A stretch of 64,000 nt of DNA. Origin: Phytomonospora endophytica. GTDB lineage: Bacteria > Actinomycetota > Actinomycetes > Mycobacteriales > Micromonosporaceae. Below the pieces are notes generated by a model, which saw only the letters and a list, made by a program, of their open reading frames with translations, was not told the DNA's origin and made no database searches. The position numbers were made by a program, and so were the translations under genes. Below, piece by piece: positions 53,013-62,112 of the stretch. Location of the stretch: the NCBI RefSeq assembly GCF_014202425.1, contig NZ_JACHGT010000009.1:62001-126000 (forward strand), written 5' to 3'. Numbering within the stretch: position 1 is the first letter of the stretch; each line of letters starts with the position of its first letter.

Positions 53013-54581
53013 TCAGGCCCGGATGGACAGGGTGTGCCGGAAGACGTCGGCGGGGTCGTGGCGGGCTTTGGCGCGGCGGAGCCGGTCGAGGTTCGCGCCG
53101 AAGTAGATGCGGCCGTACTCGACGCCGGAGGTGTTCCACGCCGGGTCGGCGAGACCGTTGTCGGCGTAGTTGATGAAGGCGCCCTCGTCGACGGGGACGC
53201 CGCCGGTCGTGGCGTGGAAGTCGTGGTAGAAATCGCGCAGCCACCGGGTTCCGCGCTCGTCGAAGGCCGAGTCGGTCCACGACGACAGCCAGAACAGCTT
53301 CATGACCGAGTCGCGGTGGGCGGTGGCCGTCGCCGAGGGCTCGACGGTGTTGACCGCCCCGCCGTGGGTGTTGAGGCTGAGCATGCCGCCGGCGTGGTCG
53401 AGGTCGTCGCGGGTCAGGTGGTGGTGGATCGCCGCGACCTGTCGCGGGGTGAGGCTTTCGCGCGCGTACGCCGAGGCGCACTTGAGGCGCTGGGAGCGGC
53501 CGTCGTCGCCGCCGGGCATGAGCTGCGCCGAGTTCAGCCAGGGCAGGCGCACGGTCGTGGGTTCGGGTGTGGCGCCGACGCCGTCGGCGAGTTCGGTGAG
53601 GAAGCGGCTGAAGAGCGCGTCGTCTTCGCCGGGGACCTGCCCGATCATCATGTGCCGCCCGAACTGGCGGCGGAAGAGGATGAGTTCGGCGTAGAGCCTC
53701 GTCGACGGGGTGCCGGGTGCGGAGTTGCGTTCGCACCAGCCGCCGAAGTTGGCGACGAGCCGTTCGAAGCCCTGCCGCGAGAGGTTCTCCCACGGCCAGG
53801 TGACGGTGAACGACAGGACCGTGGCGGGCGGGCACGGCAGCAGCGCCGAGGGGTCGGTGCCTTTCGCGCCGGGCGTGCGGAACCAGTAGCGGGTGACGAT
53901 GCCGAAGCTCCCGCCACCGCCGCCGGTGTGGGCCCACCACAGGTCGCGGTTCGGGTCGCCCGGTTCGCGGGTGGCGATGACGGCCCGGGCGCGGCCGTCG
54001 CGGTCGGCGATCACGACTTCGACGGCGTACAGGTGGTCGCTGATCAGGCCGTGCATCCGTGACAGGGGGCCGTATCCGCCGCCGGGGACGTGGCCGCCGA
54101 CGGCGACGGTGGGGCAGGACCCGCCGGGGAGCGTGACGCCCCATCCGAGGTGGAGGCGCCGGTAGGTCTCGCCGAGCGTGGTCCCGGCGCGGACTTCGAA
54201 GGCGCGGCGGTCGGCGTCGAAGCGCACGCCGGTCATGGTCGACAGGTCCACGACGACGCGCACGCCGGGATGGTCGACGAAGTCCTCGAAGCAGTGCCCG
54301 CCCGAGCGGGCCACGACCCGCCGCTTCTCCCGCACGGCCCGCTGCACGGCCTTCACGACCTGCGCGGTGGTCGAGGCGACGACGATGTAGTCGGGGTTGC
54401 CCTGGTGGCGCAGGTTTCCGCGCGTCCGCAGATGCTCGTAGCGCGGATCGTCCGGCCCTGCCTCGACGAGGCCCGGCCCCTCACTCGCGACCGCCGGGCC
54501 GGTAAGGCCCGCGTCGACGGTGGCCGCCGCCACGGTCGCGACACCGACCGCACCGGCTCGAAGGAAGTTGCGTCTGCTCAC
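53013..54581 (-). CDS. Tat-exported FAD-binding oxidoreductase (BBE-type)
   Basis: A 522-residue secreted berberine-bridge-enzyme-like flavoprotein. The twin-arginine signal is VSRRNFLRAGAVGVATVAAA. The PCMH FAD domain has RRVVARSGGHCFEDFV (His for covalent FAD) and LPGGSCPTVAVGGHVPGGGY with a Cys positioned for a second covalent bond, so bicovalent FAD is likely. The C-terminal BBE motif is VEYGRIYFGANLDRLRRAKA with FRHTLSI. These enzymes oxidise sugars, alcohols or alkaloid-like compounds; the substrate is unknown. GTG 54581 is chosen because GGAGGG lies 8-13 nt upstream and it puts the Tat motif at the N-terminus. Confidence 0.88.
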   Translation of the reverse strand: MSRRNFLRAGAVGVATVAAATVDAGLTGPAVASEGPGLVEAGPDDPRYEHLRTRGNLRHQGNPDYIVVASTTAQVVKAVQRAVREKRRVVARSGGHCFEDFVDHPGVRVVVDLSTMTGVRFDADRRAFEVRAGTTLGETYRRLHLGWGVTLPGGSCPTVAVGGHVPGGGYGPLSRMHGLISDHLYAVEVVIADRDGRARAVIATREPGDPNRDLWWAHTGGGGGSFGIVTRYWFRTPGAKGTDPSALLPCPPATVLSFTVTWPWENLSRQGFERLVANFGGWCERNSAPGTPSTRLYAELILFRRQFGRHMMIGQVPGEDDALFSRFLTELADGVGATPEPTTVRLPWLNSAQLMPGGDDGRSQRLKCASAYARESLTPRQVAAIHHHLTRDDLDHAGGMLSLNTHGGAVNTVEPSATATAHRDSVMKLFWLSSWTDSAFDERGTRWLRDFYHDFHATTGGVPVDEGAFINYADNGLADPAWNTSGVEYGRIYFGANLDRLRRAKARHDPADVFRHTLSIRA

Positions 54582-54888
54582 GCCGATCACCCTCCACAGT
54601 GGACTCCAGGAGCCGACACTATGGGCACCCGGGGCGCGGGGACATGGGCCCAGGCCTACGTGTGCGGGTGGGTTAGCTCCCCTCTTTCGTTTTCGCGCTT
54701 CCAGGGTTTCGGGCTCGCTCGTGGACGCCGGGAACGTGACGGTGACGTCGGCGATCCTCGGCCCGCGCCGAACGAGCCCGACTCCGAACACCTCGCGTTC
54801 GTGCGGGAAGACCGCGAAGTGCCACGAGCCGGGCATGGAGACGACTCGGTGGGGGAAGGTCGGTCCAGGTTCACACCCGACCGTCCCT
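54582..54888. other. Promoter region and coding-like fragment upstream of the FAD oxidase
   Basis: A 307-bp gap. The part next to the oxidase should hold its promoter. Between about 54702 and 54836 the minus strand reads as good coding sequence (MPGSWHFAVFPHEREVFGVG, then LVRRGPRIADVTVTFPAS), with GC at third positions, and then degrades into AT-rich codons. No stop separates it from the oxidase, but the Tat motif argues against one long protein. It may be a decayed gene fragment. Confidence 0.4.
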
Positions 54889-55119
54889 CTACGAACTCCC
54901 GATCCGGGGAAACGGCGCCGTCGAGAACACGACCTCCACGCCCACCTCGAAGTACTCGGCGATGCGCAGGGCGAGGTACAGGCTCGGGCTGTACTCGCCG
55001 CGTTCGAGGTACCCGACGGTCTGGTAGTGGACCCCGAGGGCCTCGGCGAGTTGCCGTCGCGAGATCCCCCGTTCGGCGCGCAGCATCGCGATCCGGTTGT
55101 AGATCACCTCATTGCTCAA
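54889..55119 (-). CDS. Xre-type helix-turn-helix regulator
   Basis: A 76-residue protein that is a single Cro/C1-type HTH: YNRIAMLRAERGISRRQLAE, ALGVHYQTVGYLERGEYSPS and a C-terminal helix ending VVFSTAPF. Short regulators of this kind often sit with ABC-2 transporters and repress them. The start is TTG 55119, supported by GAGGAGG 8 nt upstream. It is the third gene of the ABC operon (37 bp after the permease), and its likely binding site is the palindrome in the operon promoter. Confidence 0.87.
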   Translation of the reverse strand: MSNEVIYNRIAMLRAERGISRRQLAEALGVHYQTVGYLERGEYSPSLYLALRIAEYFEVGVEVVFSTAPFPRIGSS

Positions 55120-55155
55120 CGCCGTCGTCCTCCTCGTTCGACCGGTGGGCGCCCA

Positions 55156-56003
55156 TCAGGTTATGCGCTGCATGGCGCGCTCCCTGCGCTCGGCCACCGC
55201 CGAACCGGACTCGCGCCGGGCCATCCGGCGCAGCAGGATCGGCGCGAGGACCAGCCCGAGGACGGCCCACAGACCGAGGACGCCGAAGGTCTCCAGGTAT
55301 CGCCAGGATCCGCCGATCTCGGCGGCGGCCATGTCGGAGGGCAGCAGCGCCGAGCGCATCCCGAGGCCGAGCCAGTAGATCGGGAAGATCTGCCCGATCC
55401 CCTGCAGGAGCGGCGGCATCTGCCCGAGCGGGTAGAAGATCCCCGAGATCGCGACCAGTCCCATGACGGGCATCATGATCAGCCCGAGCATGCGCGGGTT
55501 GGAGAACAGCGAGCCGAGGACGGCGCCGATCGGCATCGTCGCGACGAGTCCGAGGACGAGGACGGCGGCGAGCATCAGCCAGGAGCCGGGTCCGTCGAAG
55601 GCGACGCCCTCGAAGACGATCAGGCCGGGCACGAGCACCAGGATCGCGCCGAAGATGACGAAGATCGACGTCTCGGTGATGACGCCGACGAGGTACCCGG
55701 TCATCCCGCCGGGCAGCGTCTTGGCCCGCAGCAGCGTCCCGTCCTCGCGCTCGACGGTCAGGGTCTGCACGACGCCGAGGAGTCCGCCGAAGGCGACGTT
55801 GAGCCCGATGAGGCTGGGCAGTGACATCGATCCGAGTGAGACCGGCGCGCCCTCGATGTCGACACCGCGCAGGAAGAAGATGACGACCATCGCGATGACC
55901 GACGGGGCAAGGAAGCCGACGAGCCCCTCATAGGAGCGCATGGTGTGCTTCGTTTCGATCCAGCCGCGGGCGAGGCCCGCCTTGATCGGCGTGGTGCTGA
56001 CGT

Positions 56004-56007
<4 letters not shown>
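55156..56007 (-). CDS. ABC-2 type transporter permease
   Basis: A 283-residue membrane protein with six predicted helices (LVGFLAPSVIAMVVIFFLRG, LIGLNVAFGGLLGVVQTLTV, VITETSIFVIFGAILVLVPG, MLAAVLVLGLVATMPIGAVL, GLIMMPVMGLVAISGIFYPL). The FYPLGQMPPLLQGIGQIFPI segment is the ABC-2 signature region. The GTG start overlaps the stop of the ATPase gene by 4 bp. With the ATPase it forms an exporter; the cargo (drug or lipid) is unknown. Confidence 0.9.
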
Positions 56008-56975
<968 letters not shown>

Positions 56976-57008
56976 GACCCTCTCCTTGGCATCTCAGGTA
57001 CGCGTCAG

Positions 57009-57038
57009 AATGTAGCAGGTGTACTACATCTGATCCAA
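57009..57038 (-). promoter_or_regulatory. Promoter with embedded operator for the ABC operon
   Basis: On the minus strand, -35 TTGGAT (57033-57038) and -10 TACATT (57009-57014) are 18 bp apart. The inverted repeat ATGTAG/CTACAT (57010-57015 and 57024-57029, 8-bp spacer) overlaps the spacer and the -10. A repressor bound there would block RNA polymerase; the Xre protein of the same operon is the natural candidate. Confidence 0.7.
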
Positions 57039-57063
57039 GGAGTATTGCGCGTGGCACCGAAAA

Positions 57064-57094
57064 ACGGCCGCCCGCGGGACTCGCGGGCGGCCGT
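57064..57094 (-). terminator. Intrinsic terminator for the propeller operon
   Basis: A perfect 13-bp stem, ACGGCCGCCCGCG (57064-57076) with CGCGGGCGGCCGT (57082-57094), and a 5-nt loop. On the minus strand it is followed by a TTTTTC run. It lies 15 bp after the stop of the WD40-like gene. Confidence 0.9.
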
Positions 57095-57108
57095 TCGGTC
57101 GAGGCGGG

Positions 57109-58539
57109 TCAGTCCTCTTCCCAGTGCGCCGGCCAGGCGTGACGCCCGCCGACCGACCACGCGGCGGGCTGGTCGCGCAGGTCGACCTCCCGCACCGTGG
57201 CGCCTTCCGGAGTGCGGAAACCCAGGCGCTCGTTGCCCAGGACCGCGAGGGTGTCGCCCCAGTGGAGGCCGACGGCATCGGCGGGGGCACCGAAGCGCGC
57301 GGCCGGTTCGCCCGCCCCGTCGAGGTCCCATACCTCGACGTCGCCCTGCCCGGTGACGACCGCGAAGCGCGTCCCGTCCGGCGACCAGGCCAGCGGCACG
57401 ATGTCGGACGCCATGCCGCGCCCGATGCGCGCGGCCACCGGCATCCGGACGGTCTCGGCGTCGCCGTCGATGATCCGGATCCCCTCGGCACCGAGGACCG
57501 CCAGCCGGTCTCGGCCCCAGACGAGGACGGCGGCCTCCTCGCGGTCGAACTCCGCCGTGATCCCGCCGGTGGCCGCGTCGGCGATGAACAGCCGGTCACC
57601 GGTGTACCAGGCGACGCGGGCGCCGTCGGGGCTGAAGGCGGCCGGCGGAGCCCCCTCGTCCCACCACACGTAGCCCGAGCCGTGCTCGTGGATCCACAGC
57701 GGCAGACCGGTGGCGATGTCGACGGCGAAGAGGTGCCGGCGGTCGACGATGTGCACGCGGGTGCCGTCGCGGCTCCAGCCCGCGACGTATTCGACGTCGA
57801 GGAAGAGATCGTCCGCCGAGTCCTCGAAGGCCGGACCGAACACCGCCGACATCAGCCGCGGTTCGCCTTCGGCGGGCCGCGGCGGTGCTTCGTGCGGATA
57901 CCAGGAGATCTCGCCGTCCGCCAAGGGCACCAGGCAACCCGGGACGGCGTGCTCCTCCCCCGCGGAGACACCGATGAAGGCGGCACGGCCGTCGGGCGCC
58001 AGCGCGAAAGGAGGAGGCGAACTCCCTCCGTACGTGGTGTCGGCGGCGCCGAGGGGCTCATCGTCGCCGGAAAACGCGTCCCACACACCCACCATGTTGG
58101 TGTCGTAGGCGAGTCCGAGGCGCGCCGAGTCGGCCGACCACCGAATCGCTCCGGGATAGTCGGTCCAGCCGATGCCGCCGCGCAGGGCGCCGGGCTCGGT
58201 GATCCCGCCGACCCGGCCGCCGGTGGCGAGTTCGAACACGTGCAGGACACCGCCGTCCTCGTACTCCGCGTCCCAGGCGCCCTCGGGGACCTCGATGGAC
58301 GTCCCGACGGCGAGGTACCGGCCGCAGGGGCTGAGGGCGGCGCCGTGGACGCGTCCCGCGTGGCGGACGGGCGGGACCCGGCGGGCGCCCGGGTGCGCCA
58401 GGATCTCCTCGGTGACACGGAAGTGGACCTGGGTGACGCCTTCGGCGGCCTCCAGCGCGGCCAGGCGGGCGCGCAGGGGCGGCAGATCGCGGTCGGGGTC
58501 GAAGGCGGTCCAGTCGGCCGTGGGTGCGGTGAAGTCCAT
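57109..58539 (-). CDS. WD40-like beta-propeller protein
   Basis: A 476-residue soluble protein built of seven or eight degenerate propeller blades. Recurrent motifs are LSPCGRYLAVGT, IRWSADSARLGLAYDTNMVGVWD, GWSRDGTRVHIVDRRHLFAV, AFSPDGARVAWYTGDRLFIA and PLAWSPDGTRFAVVTGQGDVEVWDL. An N-terminal helical segment (TAFDPDRDLPPLRARLAALE, then AAEGVTQVHF) is shared with the upstream BRCT-propeller protein. No signal peptide or enzyme domain is seen. The ATG lies 1 nt after the stop of the BRCT-propeller gene, so the two are translationally coupled and may form a heteromeric complex. Confidence 0.8.
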   Translation of the reverse strand: MDFTAPTADWTAFDPDRDLPPLRARLAALEAAEGVTQVHFRVTEEILAHPGARRVPPVRHAGRVHGAALSPCGRYLAVGTSIEVPEGAWDAEYEDGGVLHVFELATGGRVGGITEPGALRGGIGWTDYPGAIRWSADSARLGLAYDTNMVGVWDAFSGDDEPLGAADTTYGGSSPPPFALAPDGRAAFIGVSAGEEHAVPGCLVPLADGEISWYPHEAPPRPAEGEPRLMSAVFGPAFEDSADDLFLDVEYVAGWSRDGTRVHIVDRRHLFAVDIATGLPLWIHEHGSGYVWWDEGAPPAAFSPDGARVAWYTGDRLFIADAATGGITAEFDREEAAVLVWGRDRLAVLGAEGIRIIDGDAETVRMPVAARIGRGMASDIVPLAWSPDGTRFAVVTGQGDVEVWDLDGAGEPAARFGAPADAVGLHWGDTLAVLGNERLGFRTPEGATVREVDLRDQPAAWSVGGRHAWPAHWEED

Positions 58540-58540
58540 G

Positions 58541-60598
58541 TCAGTCCTCGTCCTTGCTGCCGACCACGTCGCACAGCGAGTAGCGCAACGGGCTGTCGAT
58601 GGAGACGGCGTGGTCGTACGCCGCCCGCGCGTCGGGGACGACGAGCGTCTCTCCCCAGCGGAAAGGCCAGGAGTGGCGCAGGCCGACCGTCCAGTTGATC
58701 CGGTCGTCGAGATCGGACAGTCGGCTCGGGGGCGCGATCACCAGTTCGTCGTCGTCGAAGGCGACCGCCCAGGTCTCGGCGTCGAGCGCGAAGCCGGGGT
58801 TGATGCCCATGTACCTGCCCCGGTCCTCTCCGTCGGGCGTCATCAGTGGGCGGTGCCCCGCGGCGGTGGCATGGAAGTCGGTTCCCCCGACGACGGTGCC
58901 GTCGGCGCGGGTGAAACGCACGCCGTCCCGCCCGATGGCGACGATGACGTCGCCGGTGCCCCAGTGGATCCCGGCGGCGTCGGGTGCGGCGAACACGGTC
59001 TCGCGAACGGGATCGCCCGCCAGGGACCAGATCTCGACGCCCTCGCCGGTCAGCACCGCCGCCCGGGTTCCGTCCGGGGACCAGACGAAGCCGCCCGCGT
59101 CGGGCATCGCCGTGTCGCGCTCGCGTGCCACCTTGTTGATCCGCGCGACCTCGGTGTCGCGGTCGAAGACGCGCACACCGTCGCGGGCGAGGGCGGCGAA
59201 GCGCTCGCCGTCGGCGGTCCAGACCACGGTCCGCGCCTTGGCGTCGTGGCGGGCGAGGACCTCGCCGGTGCGCGCGTCGGCGACGGTGATCGCCTTGCGT
59301 CCGGCGCAGGCGACGAAGCGCCCGCACGGGCTGAAGACGATCGGGATCTCGACATCGGCGTGGTGGACGTGGTTCCCGTGCGGCAGCAGCCACGCGACAC
59401 GACCGTCGGCGATGTCGACGGCGAAGAGGAAGCGGCCGGAGGCGAAGCGCAGGATGGCGCCGTCCGGGGACCAGCCGAGGCACTTCTCGACGTAGAGGGC
59501 GTCGTCGTAGAACTGCCCGTTGCTCACCGCCGCCACGGCCTCCTCAACGGCCGCCGGCACGTCCTCGGCGAGGATGGTGAAGTCGCCGCCGTAGGGGCGC
59601 TTCTTCTTGCGGTAGCCGGGATCCCAGCGCACACCGCCGCGTTCGACGTCGGCGATCGCGCCCCACACCGCGCCGTCGGTGCGCACGTCGACCCACACCC
59701 GCTTGCCGTCCGGGCTGAACCCGAACTGCGGCGGGCGGCTCGCGCCGTCGGTGATGTCGGCGGAGGCGTCGGGGTAGGCGTTGTCACCGAAGGGATCCCA
59801 GACGCCGATGGCGTTGGTGTGGAAGGCCCCGGCCAGGCGCGTGGAGTCGGCCGACCAGCGCAGGGCGTCGCGGTACTCGTTCCAGCCGATGCCGCCGCTG
59901 ATCGCGTTGGAGTTGTGAAGGCGGTTGACCGGGCGGCCGGTCTCCAGTTCGAAGACCTGGAGCGTGCCGCCGCCCCGGTAAGCGATGCCCCAGGCGTCGG
60001 GGCGGTCGTCGTCCTCGTCCGGGATCTCGATCCCGCTGCCGACGGCGAGCCAGCGGCCGCAGGGGCTCAGCGCGGCCGAGCGGACCTCGCCGACGTGCAC
60101 GAAGGGGTGGTGGAGCTCGGCGAAGCCCTTGTTGCGGAAGGGATGGGTCAGCCGCGTCGAGCAGTCGGTGATCTTCGCCGAGGCGAGCCGGTGCGCGTCG
60201 CCGATGCCTTGGGCGGCCTCGATCTCGGTGAGCCTCGCCCGCAGGATCGGGAGGTCGCGTTCGGGGGTGAAGGCCGCCCAGTCGGCGGCCTCCAGGATCG
60301 CGTGGAGCTCATCGGCGTCGGCACCGGCGATCGCGGTGAGGTCGGCGAACTCACCGCGCACCGGCTGATCCCCGCGGCCCCTGATGAGACGCAGCAGCGC
60401 CGACTCGTTGAGGATCGGCACGCCGATCACGTTGCCGTACGTCATCCCCGACGTGCGGGCCGCGAAGATCAGGTCGACGTTCTGCGAGGGCGTTTTCTGC
60501 ACCCTGCCGCCGAGGGCCTCGATTCCCTCGGTCGCCTCGTCCCTGGTGATTCTGTGGAACTTTCCGCTGAATGCGATCTTCTTGCCCGCGATGTCCAT
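58541..60598 (-). CDS. BRCT domain plus WD40-like beta-propeller protein
   Basis: A 685-residue protein. Residues 1-72 are a BRCT domain (KKIAFSGKFHRITRDEATEG, then IEALGGRVQKTPSQNVDLIF and GVPILNESALLRLI), of the DNA-ligase/NAD type that binds DNA ends or phosphopeptides. After a helical linker (FTPERDLPILRARLTEIEAA, shared with the neighbour) come about eight propeller blades (LSPCGRWLAVGS, LRWSADSTRLAGAFHTNAIG, FSPDGKRVWVDVRTDG, VWTADGERFAALARDGVRVF, VWSPDGTRAAVLTGEGVEIW). BRCT-propeller fusions are rare in bacteria. TACCAT lies 8 nt before ATG 60598, so a leaderless start inside the preceding gene is plausible. Function unknown. Confidence 0.82.
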   Translation of the reverse strand: MDIAGKKIAFSGKFHRITRDEATEGIEALGGRVQKTPSQNVDLIFAARTSGMTYGNVIGVPILNESALLRLIRGRGDQPVRGEFADLTAIAGADADELHAILEAADWAAFTPERDLPILRARLTEIEAAQGIGDAHRLASAKITDCSTRLTHPFRNKGFAELHHPFVHVGEVRSAALSPCGRWLAVGSGIEIPDEDDDRPDAWGIAYRGGGTLQVFELETGRPVNRLHNSNAISGGIGWNEYRDALRWSADSTRLAGAFHTNAIGVWDPFGDNAYPDASADITDGASRPPQFGFSPDGKRVWVDVRTDGAVWGAIADVERGGVRWDPGYRKKKRPYGGDFTILAEDVPAAVEEAVAAVSNGQFYDDALYVEKCLGWSPDGAILRFASGRFLFAVDIADGRVAWLLPHGNHVHHADVEIPIVFSPCGRFVACAGRKAITVADARTGEVLARHDAKARTVVWTADGERFAALARDGVRVFDRDTEVARINKVARERDTAMPDAGGFVWSPDGTRAAVLTGEGVEIWSLAGDPVRETVFAAPDAAGIHWGTGDVIVAIGRDGVRFTRADGTVVGGTDFHATAAGHRPLMTPDGEDRGRYMGINPGFALDAETWAVAFDDDELVIAPPSRLSDLDDRINWTVGLRHSWPFRWGETLVVPDARAAYDHAVSIDSPLRYSLCDVVGSKDED

Positions 60599-61329
60599 GG
60601 GCGCCGATGGTAGGGGGTGGCTCCGACAGCGCGTAAAACCCCTGCGGCGTCGACGAATGCGGCGAACAGCCCGGTGTCGGCGTCCACCTCCGGATGCCAC
60701 TGCACGGCCAGCGCGAAGGGGTGCCCGGCCAGTTCCACGGCCTCGACACAGCCGTCGGCGGTCCGCGCCGACACCGACAGGCCTTCGCCGAGGCGGTCGA
60801 GGGCCTGGTGGTGGTAGTGGGCCGGTTCCAGCGATGCGGCCCCGGTGACCTTCGCCAGCGCGCTGCCCGCGTCGACCTCGACCGGGATCCGCCCGTACTG
60901 GCCGGGTGCGGGCGCGTGCCCGGTGTGACCGACGACGTCGGGCAGGTGCTGGTGCAGGCTCCCGCCGAGGTGGACGTTGAGGACCTGCATTCCCCGGCAG
61001 ATGCCCAGGAAGGGCAGACCGCGATCGAGGGCGGCGCCGACGAGCGCGAGTTCGGCCTCGTCGCGGAAGTCGCGGACATAGCCGGTCTCGGGGTGGGCGG
61101 GTTCGCCGTAGCGGGCCGGATCGACGTCGCCGCCGCCGGCGACGATCAGGCCGTCGAGGACGTTCACGAGGGACGCCGGCGCGCCGGTGGGCGGCAGGAT
61201 CACGGGCTGCCCGCCGGCCGCCGTCACACGGTCCACATAGGACTGCGGAAGGAGGCTGGCGGGCACGTCCCAGGCGGTGAAGCGGGCGCGCTCCACATAG
61301 CAGGTGACGCCGATGACGGGACGGGTCAC
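60469..61329 (-). CDS. Class I glutamine amidotransferase-like hydrolase (PuuD-like)
   Basis: A 286-residue enzyme of the gamma-glutamyl-GABA hydrolase type: PVIGVTCYVERARFTAWDVP, DGLIVAGGGDVDPARYGEPA, DRGLPFLGICRGMQVLNVHL (nucleophile Cys in GICRGMQ), HYHHQALDRLGEGL and AVQWHPEVDAD (His/Glu of the triad). It hydrolyses gamma-glutamyl amides, the third reaction type of the operon. The GTG start overlaps the SDR stop by 4 bp. The fold should end near LFAAFVDAA; the frame then runs on for about 56 Arg/Ser-rich residues and overlaps the BRCT gene by 130 bp, which is unusual and may reflect loss of the original stop. Confidence 0.88.
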   Translation of the reverse strand: MTRPVIGVTCYVERARFTAWDVPASLLPQSYVDRVTAAGGQPVILPPTGAPASLVNVLDGLIVAGGGDVDPARYGEPAHPETGYVRDFRDEAELALVGAALDRGLPFLGICRGMQVLNVHLGGSLHQHLPDVVGHTGHAPAPGQYGRIPVEVDAGSALAKVTGAASLEPAHYHHQALDRLGEGLSVSARTADGCVEAVELAGHPFALAVQWHPEVDADTGLFAAFVDAAGVLRAVGATPYHRRPWTSRARRSHSAESSTESPGTRRPRESRPSAAGCRKRPRRTST

Positions 61330-62090
61330 AGCGGCGTCACGTAGGCCCCGGAGATGCCGCCGTCGACGAGGAACTCGGCGGCGGTGACGAAGGCGGCGTC
61401 GTCGCTGGCGAGGAAGGCCACGGCCGCGGCGATCTCCTCGGCCTCGGCGAAGCGGCCCATGGGGATGTGCACGAGGCGCCGGGCGGCGCGCTCGGGGTCG
61501 CTGGCGAACAGTTCCCGCAGCAACGGCGTGTTCACCGGACCGGGGCACAGCGCGTTGACGCGGATGCCCTCGCGGGCGAACTGCACGCCGAGTTCGCGGC
61601 TCATCGCCAGCACGCCGCCTTTCGAGGCGGTGTAGGAGATCTGAGACGTCGCCGCGCCCATCTTCGCCACGAAGGAGGCGGTGTTGATGATCGAGCCCTT
61701 GCCCTGCTTCCGCATGTACGGGATCACGGCCTTGCAGCACAGGTACACCGACGTCAGGTTCACCTCCTGGACCTTGCGCCAGGCGTCGAGGCCGGTGGTG
61801 AGGATCGAGTCGTCGTCGGGCGGGGAGATCCCGGCGTTGTTGAAGGCGATGTCGACCCGCCCGAAGGTCTCCGCGGTGGTCTGGAAGACCCGCGCGACGT
61901 CGGCCTCGCTGGTGACGTCGGCGGCGATGAACAGGCCGTCGACCTCCTTGGCGGCCTCGGTCCCGGCGGTCTCGTCGATGTCGACGAGCACGACCTTGGC
62001 GCCCTCGTCGCGGAAGCGCCGCGCGGTGGCCAGGCCGATTCCGCTGGCCGCGCCGGTGATCACCGCGACGCGGTCGGACAGTCGCTGCAT
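61326..62090 (-). CDS. Short-chain dehydrogenase/reductase
   Basis: A 254-residue classical SDR with VAVITGAASGIGLATARRF (NAD loop), DIAFNNAGISP, IINTASFVAKMGAATSQISY followed by TASKGG (Ser-Tyr-Lys triad) and VNALCPGPVNTPLL. The closest parallel in context is the SDR of the mycobacterial glnA4 cluster (Rv2857c). It probably oxidises a hydroxyl or amino-alcohol intermediate in amine degradation, but the substrate is inferred. GAGGAG precedes ATG 62090. It overlaps the amidotransferase by 4 bp and is 22 bp from the aldehyde dehydrogenase. Confidence 0.92.
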   Translation of the reverse strand: MQRLSDRVAVITGAASGIGLATARRFRDEGAKVVLVDIDETAGTEAAKEVDGLFIAADVTSEADVARVFQTTAETFGRVDIAFNNAGISPPDDDSILTTGLDAWRKVQEVNLTSVYLCCKAVIPYMRKQGKGSIINTASFVAKMGAATSQISYTASKGGVLAMSRELGVQFAREGIRVNALCPGPVNTPLLRELFASDPERAARRLVHIPMGRFAEAEEIAAAVAFLASDDAAFVTAAEFLVDGGISGAYVTPL

Positions 62091-62112
62091 GTGCTGCTCC
62101 TCGCTCACAAGG

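Noticed and set aside
48220-54581. A secondary-metabolite gene cluster (LysR, MFS, epimerase, methyltransferase fragment, FAD oxidase).
   Set aside because: No core synthase (PKS, NRPS, terpene or other) is present and the LCP gene interrupts the set; these look like unrelated neighbours.
53013-54836. Starting the FAD oxidase at the ATG at 54836 (607 codons).
   Set aside because: The twin-arginine signal would then be internal, and a ribosome-binding site fits the GTG at 54581.
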